Of a DNA stretch of 64,000 nucleotides, positions 17,520 through 26,891 are shown one piece after another (positions within the stretch are counted from its first letter, which is position 1; the number at the start of each line of letters is the position of its first letter). The stretch spans positions 62,001-126,000 of the forward strand of contig QORU01000002.1 in assembly GCA_003574785.1 (NCBI GenBank), written 5' to 3'. The stretch comes from Taklimakanibacter deserti. Lineage in GTDB: Bacteria; Pseudomonadota; Alphaproteobacteria; Rhizobiales; Aestuariivirgaceae. The notes beneath the pieces are model-generated. The model ran no database searches. It worked only from the letters and a program-made list of their open reading frames with translations, and was not told where the DNA came from. The position numbers and the translations under genes were made by a program.

Positions 17520-19739
17520 TCACGCCGCGCGGCGGACCGAAAGGCCGATGCGGACGAACTGCACCGCACGCAGGCCGGACTGGCGCCAGCTTTCGATCAT
17601 GCGCGCGGCGTCGAGAATGCGCGTTCCCGGCGCCATGAGAAGGGCCGCGTGAGATTTGCGGATCACCGTCGGCCACGAAGTCTTGCCGCAATGGATGATG
17701 AGCACGGGATAGACCTGCGCGAAAGCATCGATCAGAGCATCGAAGCGCGGATTGTTCGCGAGGTCGGTGAGAATACCGGGCTTCGTCCCGAACCGCAGCA
17801 CATGGGCGAGCGAGCCCGAATCGCGCTGCACGGCGATATCGATGGTCGCCTCGTTCGCCAGGATGTCGGAGAGACCCGGGCCTTGCTCGATGCCCGCAAT
17901 CGTATGGACCGAGGGACGCGCCTCCTCGGCATCGATCACCAACGTGCCGATGCCCTGCGCGGCAATGACCCGAGCCATGGCCACGGCGGCTGTCGGACCG
18001 TCGGGCCCGGTATCGCCGAGCGTGAGCACGGCGAGCTTCTGCACGCCGAGAGATTGGCGAATGCCGTTCAGCCATGACACCATGCGGCCGGCGGCAACGG
18101 CATAATCACCGGAAGGATCATGCAAGGGCTGGCTGGCGTGGCTTGCCGCAATCATGAGATCCGATGTTTCCGGAATCTCGATCAGGATCGGTTGATTGCC
18201 CGCAGCTGCCATCGCGGCGTTCGGCGGCACATGCAGAGGCTGAATGGGCTCGCGTGGAATGATCGTATCCACCACCGGCGCCGGCAAGACCCGCGGCGGC
18301 GCCTTGGGCTCGGGCTCTGGCGTGATGGCTGGCCCGGCCGATTGGCCCGCCATGCGCAGCACCTCGGCCAGGAAAGCGAGCCCCAGGCCCAATGTCAGGC
18401 CGGCCAGTATCGCCAGGATGATGGTCGGCCCGGTCTTGGGATAGCTCGGATTGGCCGGCGGCACCGCTCGCTGGATGATGCGGGCAAAGCCCGGCTGGGC
18501 GGCGATCTCCTGGCGCGTGCTCGCATCCGTGTATCGGTTGAGGAAGGATTCGAGCAGGCTGCGATTGGCGGCGGCGTCGCGCTCGAGCGCCCTGAGCTTC
18601 ACCTCATCGAGATTGGTGGTCGAGGCCTTGGCCTTGGCGGCGTTCAGGCTGGCGCGCAACGATGCCTCGCGGGTCGCAGCAATTCGCGCCTGGTCCTCGA
18701 GACCGGCGACGAGCTTCATCGCTTCATTGCGGATCTGCTGGTCCACCTTGGCGAGTTCGTTGCGCACCGCCACCATCTTGGGGTGGCCTGGCAAATAGGT
18801 GACGGAGAGTTCCGCCATGTTCCGCTGCAGCGATATCTGCTGCTCGCGCAGGCGCTGGATGAAGGGTGAATTCAGGACATCGGAGGAGACATCGACCGAG
18901 CCCTGATCGTCGAGCATGGTGCGAATGGCCTTCGCTTTCGCCTGGGCCTCGGTGCGCGCCGCCTCGGCGAGGGTGATCTGGCTGTTGAGCTCGGAAAGCT
19001 CCTGGGTGCCGAGCGTCGCTTGCGTCCCCTTCAGGAGGCCGGCGCGGGCGCGGAACTCTTCCGCCGCGGATTCCGATTCGGCGACCTTCTTGCGCAGAAT
19101 ATCGATCTGCTCGGCGAGCCAGTCGCGCGCCCGGCCGGTCGGTTCCGACTGCGCCTCGCGCGTCGAGGTGACATAGATCTCGGCCAGCTTGTTCGCGACA
19201 TCAGCGGCGATCTTGGGATCGCGCGCGTAATATTTGATCGAGATCACCTTGGACTGCGGAACCTGGAAGACCGTGAGGGCCGAGCGGTAGCGATCGTAGG
19301 CGCGCTCTTCCAGGCTCTTGTTGAGCGGATTGTCCCTGAAGCCCAATGCGATCAGAATGCTGCTGAGCTTGCCGACGCCGTTGCTCGCCGAATCGAATTC
19401 GCCCTTGCCGACAAGGCCGAGATCCTTGATCACGCGATCACCGAGGTCGCGCGAGCTCAAGACCGCAACTTGGCTCAATATGTCGCGGTCATCGAAAGAG
19501 GGCCGCGAATCCGAGCCCTCCCCGGGGGCGGCGCGGCTGAAGGGTGTTTCGAGATTGTCGACCAGAACCTGCGCCTCGACCGAATAGGTTGGCTTCTCGC
19601 GCAGGACGACGAAGCTTGCGGCCCCACCCAAAGCCAAGGTGACGAGCAGGATGAGAAGCTTGCGATGCCAAATGCCGCGCAGCAGCTCCATCATGTCGAC
19701 CGATGCCATGCTCGGTCCGGCTTGCTCAGGATTGGTCAT
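17520..19739 (-). CDS. Wzc-like exopolysaccharide chain-length protein with degenerate kinase domain
   Basis: The 739-residue protein has an N-terminal Wzz domain (first helix LLILLVTLALGGAASFVVL), a long periplasmic coiled-coil region (about 180-410) and a second helix (about 450-470, TIILAILAGLTLGLGLAFL) preceded by a Pro-rich PANPSYPKTGP. The C-terminal domain from about 570 follows the BY-kinase pattern. However, the P-loop reads GDTGPDGPTAA with Pro in place of Lys, the Walker B-like strand reads VLIIHCG without Asp, and no tyrosine cluster ends the protein. Walker A' Asp is kept (VIDAEEARPS). It probably controls chain length and export without kinase activity. Confidence 0.85.
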   Translation of the reverse strand: MTNPEQAGPSMASVDMMELLRGIWHRKLLILLVTLALGGAASFVVLREKPTYSVEAQVLVDNLETPFSRAAPGEGSDSRPSFDDRDILSQVAVLSSRDLGDRVIKDLGLVGKGEFDSASNGVGKLSSILIALGFRDNPLNKSLEERAYDRYRSALTVFQVPQSKVISIKYYARDPKIAADVANKLAEIYVTSTREAQSEPTGRARDWLAEQIDILRKKVAESESAAEEFRARAGLLKGTQATLGTQELSELNSQITLAEAARTEAQAKAKAIRTMLDDQGSVDVSSDVLNSPFIQRLREQQISLQRNMAELSVTYLPGHPKMVAVRNELAKVDQQIRNEAMKLVAGLEDQARIAATREASLRASLNAAKAKASTTNLDEVKLRALERDAAANRSLLESFLNRYTDASTRQEIAAQPGFARIIQRAVPPANPSYPKTGPTIILAILAGLTLGLGLAFLAEVLRMAGQSAGPAITPEPEPKAPPRVLPAPVVDTIIPREPIQPLHVPPNAAMAAAGNQPILIEIPETSDLMIAASHASQPLHDPSGDYAVAAGRMVSWLNGIRQSLGVQKLAVLTLGDTGPDGPTAAVAMARVIAAQGIGTLVIDAEEARPSVHTIAGIEQGPGLSDILANEATIDIAVQRDSGSLAHVLRFGTKPGILTDLANNPRFDALIDAFAQVYPVLIIHCGKTSWPTVIRKSHAALLMAPGTRILDAARMIESWRQSGLRAVQFVRIGLSVRRAA

Positions 19740-19914
19740 CGGCGACTTATGCTTAACAAAGGGTTTCACACGCAACATCGCTGCTTCTGGTAACGATTTC
19801 CTTAACATAGTCCATGTTGCAGTCACGCGTCATTAAGCGATTGCTAACCATAACTGCCTATCGTCGGTTCTGCGCTGGTGCAGGAAGCGTGCCAGCGCTG
19901 TTGGGGGTATCTGC
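19740..19914. promoter_or_regulatory. Divergent promoter region of wzc-like and wza-like genes with a CtrA-like box
   Basis: This AT-richer gap separates the two exopolysaccharide export genes. TTAA (19833-19836), seven bases, then CTAAC (19844-19848) is one mismatch from the CtrA consensus TTAA-N7-TTAAC. A full box of this type lies before the priming transferase gene. The Wzc-like start is uncertain within this region (ATG 19778 and 19808 are upstream options). Confidence 0.4.
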
Positions 19915-20613
19915 GTGGTGCGTTGGCGTCTTCTCATTCTCTTAATCTTGCCCTTCCTGCTTTCCGCCTGCGCGGAGACCTGGGAGGCCAATCCGCCGGA
20001 GGCCGCCCGCGGCGGCATGGGCGTGATGGCGGATGGAACCGTCGCTGAAGGGCCGGATGCCGTCGCCAGCGTCACCGAACTTGCCTCCTCCACGCGACAA
20101 GGCGTTCAGCCGCCCTATGGTGCCTCAGGCTCCGCCGCGGCTTACGAATATGAATCGGGCTACCGCGTCGGCGCCGGAGACCGCCTCACGATCCGTGTCG
20201 CCGGCGAAACCGATCTCACCAACGACTATCTTGTCGACGGCTCCGGCAATATCTCGATGCCCTTTATCAAGACCACCTATGTCGGCGGCATGTCGGCCCG
20301 CGAGATCGAGAAACTGGTCGCCAAGCGGCTGCGCAACGGCTTCCTGCGCAGCCCCAACGTATCCGTTCAGGTCACGACATTGCGCCCGTTCTTCATCTTG
20401 GGCGAGGTCAACAGCGCCGGCAGCTTCCCCTATCAGCCGGGCATGACGGTGCAGAACGCCGTGGCGATCGCCGGCGGCTATTCGCCGCGCGCCCATCAGG
20501 GACCGGTGCTCATCACGCGCAAGAATGTCGACGGCACGCAAACCTACAAGGTGCCCGTCACCACTCAGATCTATCCGGGCGACGTCATCTATGTCCGCGA
20601 GCGCTGGTTCTGA
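19915..20613 (+). CDS. Polysaccharide export lipoprotein (Wza/GumB-like)
   Basis: The 232-residue protein has a lipoprotein signal with lipobox LLSAC (Cys at about residue 19). A polysaccharide export domain follows (about 80-160, with YRVGAGDRLTIRVAGE), then an SLBB-like segment (FFILGEVNSAGSFPYQPGMTV written as separate blocks FFILGEVNSAG and YQPGMTVQNAV). It should form the outer-membrane or periplasmic channel for the exopolysaccharide. The start is one of two adjacent GTG codons. It is divergent from its usual partner, the Wzc-like gene, and 13 bases before the glycosyltransferase gene. Confidence 0.9.
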   Translation: MVRWRLLILLILPFLLSACAETWEANPPEAARGGMGVMADGTVAEGPDAVASVTELASSTRQGVQPPYGASGSAAAYEYESGYRVGAGDRLTIRVAGETDLTNDYLVDGSGNISMPFIKTTYVGGMSAREIEKLVAKRLRNGFLRSPNVSVQVTTLRPFFILGEVNSAGSFPYQPGMTVQNAVAIAGGYSPRAHQGPVLITRKNVDGTQTYKVPVTTQIYPGDVIYVRERWF

Positions 20614-20626
20614 GCCGGGCACTGCG

Positions 20627-21739
20627 ATGCGCTGTCTCCAGGTCTTTCGCACTCCGGTCGGCGGCCTCTTCCGTCATGTACGCGATCTCGTCCGTGGCTT
20701 GACCGCGCTTGGGCATGAAATCGGCATCGTCTGCGATTCGACCACAGGCGGTGCTGCGGCAGACGCAGCGCTGGCGAGCATAGAAAAGGATTGCCGGCTC
20801 GGCGTCCATCGGTTGCCGATCGGCCGCCTGCCCGGCCTTGCCGATATCGACGCGGCAACGGCCATCGCCCGCCTCGCGACATCGCTCGCGCCCGATCTGT
20901 TGCACGGCCATGGCGCCAAGGGCGGTGTCTATGCGCGGCTTGCCGGTAGGCGCCTCAAGATTCCGGCGCTCTATACGCCGCATGGCGGCAGCCTGCATTA
21001 CGAATGGTCAAGTCCGCGTGGCGCGCCGTTCCTCGCGGCAGAAAGACTGATGCTGGGCCTGGGTTCCGGGCTTCTTTTCGTGTGCGACTATGAGCGGTCG
21101 GTCTTCGAGCGGAAGATCGGTCTCGGCAATCTGCCGCACAAGGTCGTCCACAACGGCCTGTGGCCGGAAGAGTTCGAGCCCGTGCCCTTGGCCGCCGATG
21201 CGCGCGATATCATCTTTCTCGGCGAGATGCGCGAACTCAAAGGCGTCAGCGACCTGCTCGAAGCCCTGGCGCGGCTCGCCCCCTGGCGGCGGGTGAGCGC
21301 AACGCTCGTCGGCGACGGTCCGGATCGGCAGGCCTTCGTCGCGCTGGCACAACGGCTCAACCTCGCGGCCCAGGTCCACTTCGCCGGCGCCATGCCGGCC
21401 CGGAGAGCCTTCGAGCTGGGACGGCTCATGGTCATGCCGTCCAGAGCCGAGTCGCTGCCTTATGTCATTCTCGAGGCCGTTGCCGCCGGCAAGCCGCTCG
21501 TCGCGACCCGGGTCGGCGGAATTCCCGAGGTTCTTCCTCCCGAGGAACTGGTTGCTCCCGCAACACCCGAGGCCCTGGCCAAGGCCATCAGGGACCGTCT
21601 GACCGACTGGTCGGCCGGCGAAGCGCAGGCCCAGGCAATGGCCGCATCCGCCCGGAGGCGATTCTCCGCCGCAAGGATGGCCGAGGAGATCGCCGTCTTC
21701 TATCGGCACATTTTGGACCGCCACCGCATTCGCGCCTAA
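20627..21739 (+). CDS. Glycosyltransferase family 4
   Basis: The 370-residue protein shows the GT-B fold. The N-terminal VFRTPVGGLFRHVRDL has the Gly-rich donor loop start, and the C-terminal half has FLGEMRELKGVSDLLEAL and the EX7E-type motif ESLPYVILE (about residue 278), then GGIPEVLP. It would add one sugar to the lipid-linked repeat unit of the exopolysaccharide at the cytoplasmic face. ATG 20627 is chosen because it follows the Wza-like stop; the open frame upstream overlaps that gene. Confidence 0.9.
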   Translation: MRCLQVFRTPVGGLFRHVRDLVRGLTALGHEIGIVCDSTTGGAAADAALASIEKDCRLGVHRLPIGRLPGLADIDAATAIARLATSLAPDLLHGHGAKGGVYARLAGRRLKIPALYTPHGGSLHYEWSSPRGAPFLAAERLMLGLGSGLLFVCDYERSVFERKIGLGNLPHKVVHNGLWPEEFEPVPLAADARDIIFLGEMRELKGVSDLLEALARLAPWRRVSATLVGDGPDRQAFVALAQRLNLAAQVHFAGAMPARRAFELGRLMVMPSRAESLPYVILEAVAAGKPLVATRVGGIPEVLPPEELVAPATPEALAKAIRDRLTDWSAGEAQAQAMAASARRRFSAARMAEEIAVFYRHILDRHRIRA

Positions 21740-21742
21740 GTG

Positions 21743-21757
21743 TTAAGGTGACATTAA
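21743..21757 (+). promoter_or_regulatory. CtrA-like box before the priming glycosyltransferase gene
   Basis: TTAA (21743-21746), the seven bases GGTGACA and TTAA (21754-21757) match the CtrA core TTAA-N7-TTAA exactly. It sits 61 bases before the proposed start of the transferase gene. CtrA is the cell-cycle master regulator of alphaproteobacteria. The match is short and could occur by chance. Confidence 0.4.
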
Positions 21758-21817
21758 GCACGTTCCTTCACCTTGGTTAACGCGACCTTCGGGGATTTTG
21801 CTCTGGAGGCCTCAAAG

Positions 21818-23386
21818 TTGCTCTTCCGCAGTCTAGGGAAAAACTTCCGTATCATTCTGAAACAGACTGCCATGCGCAACGAAGCACGCTATCGCCACGA
21901 GGCTATAACCGGCGACCTCCTCGCCCGGCTCGATCTCGAGCCCGAGATCTCCAACCCCGCCGAAATCCTGAAAGCGCCGCTGATCTCGGCACGAATCATC
22001 GCCAGCCTTGTCCGGGCGGGCGATTTCATCCTCATCACCCTGCTCGGTGCCGTCATCCTCCTGGCCTATGTCGCGCCCAACCACGCGGTCTCCTTCGCCA
22101 CCTATGCGCCCTTGATCCTCGGCGCCGGTCTGGCGCTGGTGGTCCTCCTCCATATCGGCGGGATCTACAACATTCATGCTTTCCTGAGGCCTGCCGAATA
22201 TGTGGCACGCCTTGCCGGCGCCTGGCTCCTGATCGCCGGCCTCGTCGTCGCCTATGCCTTCTTCAGCAAAGCGGGGGAGGACTATTCGCGCGCCTGGGCG
22301 GCCCTGTGGTTCGTCGGCGGCCTCGGCTCGCTGTTGCTTTTCCGCATCGGCGTTTCGCGCTTCGTGCGGCATTGGAATGGCAAAGGCCAGCTCGACCGCC
22401 GCGCCGTCCTTGTCGGCGGCGGCGAGCCCGCCGCCAATCTCATCGAAGCGCTCGACGGCTCGCCCGATATCGATGTGTCGATCATCGGCATATTCGACGA
22501 TCGCGACGACACCCGCTCGCCTGCCTCGATCTCAGGCTGCCCCAAGCTTGGCAACGTCGACGAGCTCATCGATTTCGTGCGGCGCAACCGCGTCGATCTT
22601 CTCATCGTCACCTTGCCGCTCACCGCCGAGGGCCGCATCCTCGACATGCTGAAGCGGCTCTGGGTCCTGCCGGTGGACATAAGGCTCAGCGCCTATACGC
22701 AGAAGCTGCGCTACCGGCCGCGCGCCTATTCCTATATCGGCAACGTCCCCTTCATCGACGTGTTCGACAAGCCGATGACCGATTGGGGACAGTTCGTCAA
22801 ATCGGTCGAGGACAAGATCATCGCCGGCTTCGCCCTCGTGGCGCTCTCGCCGGTGATGCTCGCCGTCGCCTGCGCGATCAAACTCGAAAGCCGCGGTCCG
22901 GTCTTCTTCCGCCAGCACCGCTACGGCTTCAACAACGAGCTCATCAACGTCTACAAGTTCCGCTCGATGTATACGGAGATGACCGACAATGCCGCCGTCA
23001 AGCTCGTCACGCGCGGTGATCCCCGCGTCACCCGGGTCGGCCGCTTCATCCGCAAGACCAGCCTCGATGAGCTGCCCCAGCTTCTGAACGTGCTCAAAGG
23101 CGAGCTGTCACTCGTGGGCCCGAGGCCCCATGCCACTCATGCCAAGGCGCAGGAGCATCTCTACCCCGATGCCGTCGAAGGGTATTTTGCGCGCCACAGG
23201 GTCAAGCCCGGCATCACCGGCTGGGCGCAAATCAACGGCTGGCGCGGCGAGACCGACACGCTGGAGAAGCTGCATCGGCGCGTCGAGCATGATCTCTATT
23301 ATATCGAGAACTGGTCGATCGCCTTCGATCTCTATATTTTGCTGCACACACCCTTGTCCTTGCTCTCGACGGAGAACGCTTATTGA
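21818..23386 (+). CDS. Undecaprenyl-phosphate sugar phosphotransferase (WbaP/PssY-like)
   Basis: The 522-residue protein has four or five N-terminal transmembrane helices, a CoA_binding_3-like central domain ([17 protein letters not shown]), one more helix, and a C-terminal bacterial sugar transferase domain with [38 protein letters not shown] and [15 protein letters not shown]. It transfers a sugar-1-phosphate to undecaprenyl phosphate to start each repeat unit. TTG 21818 is chosen because GGAGG lies eight bases upstream; TTG 21773 and ATG 21872 are alternatives. Its stop overlaps the next gene's TTG start. Confidence 0.92.
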   Translation: MLFRSLGKNFRIILKQTAMRNEARYRHEAITGDLLARLDLEPEISNPAEILKAPLISARIIASLVRAGDFILITLLGAVILLAYVAPNHAVSFATYAPLILGAGLALVVLLHIGGIYNIHAFLRPAEYVARLAGAWLLIAGLVVAYAFFSKAGEDYSRAWAALWFVGGLGSLLLFRIGVSRFVRHWNGKGQLDRRAVLVGGGEPAANLIEALDGSPDIDVSIIGIFDDRDDTRSPASISGCPKLGNVDELIDFVRRNRVDLLIVTLPLTAEGRILDMLKRLWVLPVDIRLSAYTQKLRYRPRAYSYIGNVPFIDVFDKPMTDWGQFVKSVEDKIIAGFALVALSPVMLAVACAIKLESRGPVFFRQHRYGFNNELINVYKFRSMYTEMTDNAAVKLVTRGDPRVTRVGRFIRKTSLDELPQLLNVLKGELSLVGPRPHATHAKAQEHLYPDAVEGYFARHRVKPGITGWAQINGWRGETDTLEKLHRRVEHDLYYIENWSIAFDLYILLHTPLSLLSTENAY

Positions 23387-24660
23387 CCGATGCGGCAGCC
23401 CGATCTCCTCTGGCGCGGCCACAACGCGCAATCGGCACCCTGGATTTCTGGCGCAAGGCGGTCCTGTGGCTGCTCGTCGCCTCCGCCTGGCTGGTGGTCG
23501 TCGAGCCGGCACCTTATGAGCTCATCTTCGCGCTGACGCTCCTCTTGTTCCTGCCCGGCGGCCTCAGGGTGCATATCGTCTCCCTGCCTTTCATCGCCGC
23601 ACTCGTTCTCTACAATCTCGGCGGCGCCATCGGCCTTGAAGGTGCCACCGACGACAAGATATCCGTCTGGTTCACCATCATCTCCTATTACATGGCCGTC
23701 ACGGGAATCTTCTTCTGCTTCCTGGTCACGACTGATACCAATTCGCGCATGGCGATCATCCGCAACGCCTATGTCGCGGCCGGTGTCATAGCCTCGATCC
23801 TCGGTATCCTGGGCTATTTCGACGTGGCGGGACTCGGCGCCCAGTTCTCCTATGCCGGACGGGCCCAAGGCACGTTCAAGGACCCCAATGTCTTCGCGCC
23901 CTTCATCATCCCTCCCTTCATATTCCTGGCTCAGGACCTGCTCCTCGGCAAAAGCCGCCGGCCGATCCTCGCGGTCATCGGCATCCTGGTGATAGCGCTG
24001 GCCTTGTTCCTGGCCTTCTCTCGCGGCGCCTGGGGCAACGTCGTCGGCTCGGCCATTCTCCTGGTGGTGCTCACTCTCCTGCTGGCGCCCGACGCGGCTT
24101 TGCGCCGGCGCGTCATCACCATGTCGATCGGCGGCTCGCTGCTCCTGGTCGTCGCCACCGTCGTCGCCCTGCAGGTGCCGGCCATCAAGCGGCTCTACGA
24201 GGTGCGCGCGAGCCTCAGTCAATCCTATGACGTGGGCGAGACCGGACGCTTCGGCAGCCAGGCCGCCAGCATCCCGACCATCCTGACCCAGCCGCAAGGC
24301 ATGAATCCGCGGCACTTCCGCTATATCTACGGCCAGGATCCGCACAACGTCTTCCTCAATGCCTTCGCCTCTTATGGCTGGCTCGGCGGCTTCTCGTTCT
24401 TCACCTTGGTGATCATGACCTTCTGGGCCGGATGGCGAGCGGTCAGGGTCAGGACCCCATGGCAGCATCACGCCATCGCGATCTACGCCCCGCTGGTTGC
24501 GGTCCTGGTGCAGGGCGTGCAGATCGACACCGACCACTGGCGGCATCTCTATCTGCTGCTCGGCTGCATGTGGGGGATGCTGGGCGCCACGGTCGACTAT
24601 GAGGCACGGCAGAGAAGCCGCGTGCCGTTACCCCAGGGGCAGCGAACCCCCAGCCTATAG
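23383..24660 (+). CDS. O-antigen ligase/polymerase-like membrane protein (Wzy candidate)
   Basis: The 425-residue protein has about ten transmembrane helices and the Wzy_C/O-antigen ligase signature region, with FLAFSRGAWGN (about residue 207) and, in the large periplasmic loop, the segment GQDPHNVFLNAFASYGWLG that carries the conserved His. It probably polymerises the exopolysaccharide repeat units at the periplasmic side. The TTG start overlaps the transferase stop and has GGAG eight bases upstream. No Wzx flippase gene is present in the cluster. Confidence 0.85.
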   Translation: MTDAAARSPLARPQRAIGTLDFWRKAVLWLLVASAWLVVVEPAPYELIFALTLLLFLPGGLRVHIVSLPFIAALVLYNLGGAIGLEGATDDKISVWFTIISYYMAVTGIFFCFLVTTDTNSRMAIIRNAYVAAGVIASILGILGYFDVAGLGAQFSYAGRAQGTFKDPNVFAPFIIPPFIFLAQDLLLGKSRRPILAVIGILVIALALFLAFSRGAWGNVVGSAILLVVLTLLLAPDAALRRRVITMSIGGSLLLVVATVVALQVPAIKRLYEVRASLSQSYDVGETGRFGSQAASIPTILTQPQGMNPRHFRYIYGQDPHNVFLNAFASYGWLGGFSFFTLVIMTFWAGWRAVRVRTPWQHHAIAIYAPLVAVLVQGVQIDTDHWRHLYLLLGCMWGMLGATVDYEARQRSRVPLPQGQRTPSL

Positions 24661-24689
24661 GCTCAAAGACACGATAGAGGGGAGATAGA

Positions 24690-24766
24690 TGGTCGGAGCG
24701 GCGGGATTCGAACCCGCGGCCCCTACCCCCCCAGAGTAGTGCGCTACCGGGCTGCGCTACGCTCCG
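24690..24766 (-). tRNA. tRNA-Pro(GGG)
   Basis: The 77-base cloverleaf reads on the minus strand. The acceptor CGGAGCG pairs with CGCTCCG, giving the C1-G72 pair typical of tRNA-Pro. The D arm is closed by GCGC/GCGC, the anticodon stem CTACT/GGTAG has loop CTGGGGG (anticodon GGG), and the T arm is GCGGG-TTCGAAT-CCCGC. The discriminator is A and the CCA end is encoded. It reads proline codons CCC and CCU. Confidence 0.95.
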
Positions 24767-24807
24767 ACGGGCGCGGGTATAACACCCTGTTTCGGGAAGC
24801 GAAAGCC

Positions 24808-25338
24808 TTAATCGCCCTGATCGTCGGAGCCCAGGAGCTTTCGCGCCGCCCCCAATTCGGCCAGGGCCAGGCGCAATGACTGGATCTGCGAATCGGTCAT
24901 GCGGGGTGGTGGGGGTGGAGCGTCAGGGTCTCCGGTACGGGCGAAGGGTGCGAGGCCCAAAGGCGGGGCCTGGCTCTTGATCCTCGGCGCCTGCAGCGCC
25001 CGTCCGGGGGCAGGAACGCCATCGAGCTCGAGGTCACGCGCATCGCGCTTACGGGCGGCAGTCTCACCGCGGCCGATCGAGGCGACATGCTGGATGCCTT
25101 CCTCGCGCAGGATGCGCTGGACGCCGCGGATCGTATAGCCTTCACCATAAAGAAGAGCGCGGATGCCCTTGAGCAGGTCGACGTCGCTTGGACGGTAGAA
25201 GCGCCGGCCGCCGCCGCGCTTCATCGGCTTGATCTGGCCAAACCGGGTTTCCCAGAAGCGGAGCACATGCTGGGGAACATCAAGTTCCTCAGCCACTTCG
25301 CTGATCGTTCGAAATGCCTCTGGCGCCTTATCCAACAT
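24808..25338 (-). CDS. MerR-family transcriptional regulator
   Basis: The 176-residue protein has an N-terminal MerR helix-turn-helix (about residues 8-75) with [24 protein letters not shown] and the wing [13 protein letters not shown] Pro-rich linker (about 100-145) and a short C-terminal helix [15 protein letters not shown] follow. There are no metal-binding Cys residues, so it is not a metal sensor. A MerR gene downstream of ihfA is a conserved alphaproteobacterial arrangement, but the regulon is unknown. ATG 25338 has GAGG six bases upstream. Confidence 0.88.
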   Translation of the reverse strand: MLDKAPEAFRTISEVAEELDVPQHVLRFWETRFGQIKPMKRGGGRRFYRPSDVDLLKGIRALLYGEGYTIRGVQRILREEGIQHVASIGRGETAARKRDARDLELDGVPAPGRALQAPRIKSQAPPLGLAPFARTGDPDAPPPPPRMTDSQIQSLRLALAELGAARKLLGSDDQGD

Positions 25339-25483
25339 CGTCGTCCTCAGAGCCCTTCCCTCGCGGATTCCCGTCATCCGTGGGCAAAGTGCCCGATAGC
25401 CTCTATGCGGAACGCTTCCCTCCCCCCAAGTCCGCCACCGGGCAGGAAGCGTTCGAGTTGCGCAGCCGGCGCCCGCCTCTGCT

Positions 25484-25795
25484 TTAGTCCTCCGATCCGC
25501 CTTCTACACCGTTAATCTGATTCTTCATAACCTGACTTGGACGGAAGACAAGGACGCGCCGCGGTGTGATCGGCACCTCTTCCCCCGTCTTCGGATTGCG
25601 CCCGATACGTCCGGACTTGCTACGCACCATGAATGTCCCGAAGGACGACAGTTTCACGGTCTCACCCGTAATCAACGTATCGGTGATGATATCCAGAACT
25701 GATTTGACGAGATCGGCAGACTCAGTTCTCGACAGGCCAACATTGCGATGCACGGCTTCGCTCAGGTCGGCGCGCGTGAGTGTCTTACCAGCCAT
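25484..25795 (-). CDS. ihfA: Integration host factor subunit alpha
   Basis: The 103-residue protein is a HU/IHF family member. It starts [20 protein letters not shown] and has the family signature [20 protein letters not shown], with the Pro of the DNA-intercalating beta arm in [11 protein letters not shown]. With IHF-beta it bends DNA by about 160 degrees. Position after fabH and before a MerR gene matches the order plsX-fabH-ihfA-merR seen in related genomes. Confidence 0.96.
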   Translation of the reverse strand: MAGKTLTRADLSEAVHRNVGLSRTESADLVKSVLDIITDTLITGETVKLSSFGTFMVRSKSGRIGRNPKTGEEVPITPRRVLVFRPSQVMKNQINGVEGGSED

Positions 25796-25880
25796 CTGTT
25801 TCCCCTGCTTGCCCGCGGCTTAAGGGTAAGATGGAAGGCTGACCGGGTCAACAGAAAAGTTCGTGTGAACTCAATAGCTT

Positions 25881-25900
25881 AGACTTTCGAGCGAAAGTCT
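25881..25900. other. Short perfect hairpin at the fabH stop
   Basis: AGACTTTC (25881-25888) pairs with GAAAGTCT (25893-25900) around a four-base loop, beginning at the last base of the fabH stop codon. No T run follows on the fabH strand, so it is not a standard terminator. It may protect the 3' end or attenuate transcription into ihfA. Confidence 0.35.
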
Positions 25901-26886
25901 TACCACCGGACGAGCACGGCCCCCCAGGTGAAGCCACCGCCCATCGCCTCCATCAGGACCAGGTCGCCGCGCTTGATTCGGCCGTCCTTAGCCGCGGTGT
26001 CGAGTGCCAGCGGAATGGAGGCAGCCGAGGTGTTGCCGTGCTTGTCGAGCGTCATGACGACACGTTCCTCGGTCACGCCGAGCTTCTTGGCCGTGCCTTC
26101 GAGAATGCGGCGATTGGCTTGGTGCGGCACGAACCAGTCGATGTCCTTGGGCTCGAGACCGGCTTCCTTGATCGTCTCGGCCATCACGGTCGCGATATTG
26201 ACCACGGCATGCTTGAAAACCTCGCGGCCCTCCATGCGCAATTGGCCGACCGTCATCGTCGAGGACACACCGCCATCGACATAGAGCTTGTCGCGGTAGC
26301 GGCCATCGGATCTGAGGCGGGCGGCAAGCACGCCGCGATCGGCGAGCGTGCCGTTGCCGTCAGTGGCGCGCATCACCACCGCCGCCGCGCCGTCACCGAA
26401 CAGCACGCAAGTGCTGCGGTCGGTCCAGTCGAGAATGCGTGAAAAGGTTTCGGCTCCGATGACAAGGGCGCAGCTCCCTTGGCCTGCCTTCAACAGGCTG
26501 TCGGCAACGGTGAGGCCATAGACGAAACCCGAGCACACGGCCTGCACATCGAAGGCGGAGCCCCGCTCGATGCCGAGGGCGGCCTGCACCTTGACCGCGG
26601 TCGCCGGAAAAGTGTCGTCGGGCGTCGATGTCGCAACGATGATAAGGTCGACCTCATGCGCCTTGACGCCGGACTGAGCGAGCGCGTCGCGCGCCGCATG
26701 GATGGCGAGGTCGCCGGTCGTCTCCTTGTCCGCGGCGATGCGCCTTTCGCGTATGCCGGTGCGCTCGACGATCCATTCGTCGCTGGTATCGACCATGCGC
26801 GCCAGGTCCGCATTGCTCATGATGCGGGCCGGAAGATAAGAGCCTACTCCTTCGATCACCGAACGACGCTGCACGCCAAACCTCAT
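25900..26886 (-). CDS. fabH: Beta-ketoacyl-ACP synthase III
   Basis: The 328-residue thiolase-fold protein has the catalytic triad of FabH: Cys in [16 protein letters not shown] (about residue 117), His in [10 protein letters not shown] (about 253) and Asn in [13 protein letters not shown] (about 283). [18 protein letters not shown] is also typical. It condenses acetyl-CoA with malonyl-ACP to begin fatty acid synthesis. GTG 26892 overlaps the plsX stop and is an alternative start. It is co-transcribed with plsX. Confidence 0.95.
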   Translation of the reverse strand: MRFGVQRRSVIEGVGSYLPARIMSNADLARMVDTSDEWIVERTGIRERRIAADKETTGDLAIHAARDALAQSGVKAHEVDLIIVATSTPDDTFPATAVKVQAALGIERGSAFDVQAVCSGFVYGLTVADSLLKAGQGSCALVIGAETFSRILDWTDRSTCVLFGDGAAAVVMRATDGNGTLADRGVLAARLRSDGRYRDKLYVDGGVSSTMTVGQLRMEGREVFKHAVVNIATVMAETIKEAGLEPKDIDWFVPHQANRRILEGTAKKLGVTEERVVMTLDKHGNTSAASIPLALDTAAKDGRIKRGDLVLMEAMGGGFTWGAVLVRW

Positions 26887-26891
26887 TTTCA

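Noticed and set aside
25881..25900. Hairpin after fabH as a true terminator
   Set aside because: No T run follows on the fabH strand, so it is listed only as a hairpin.
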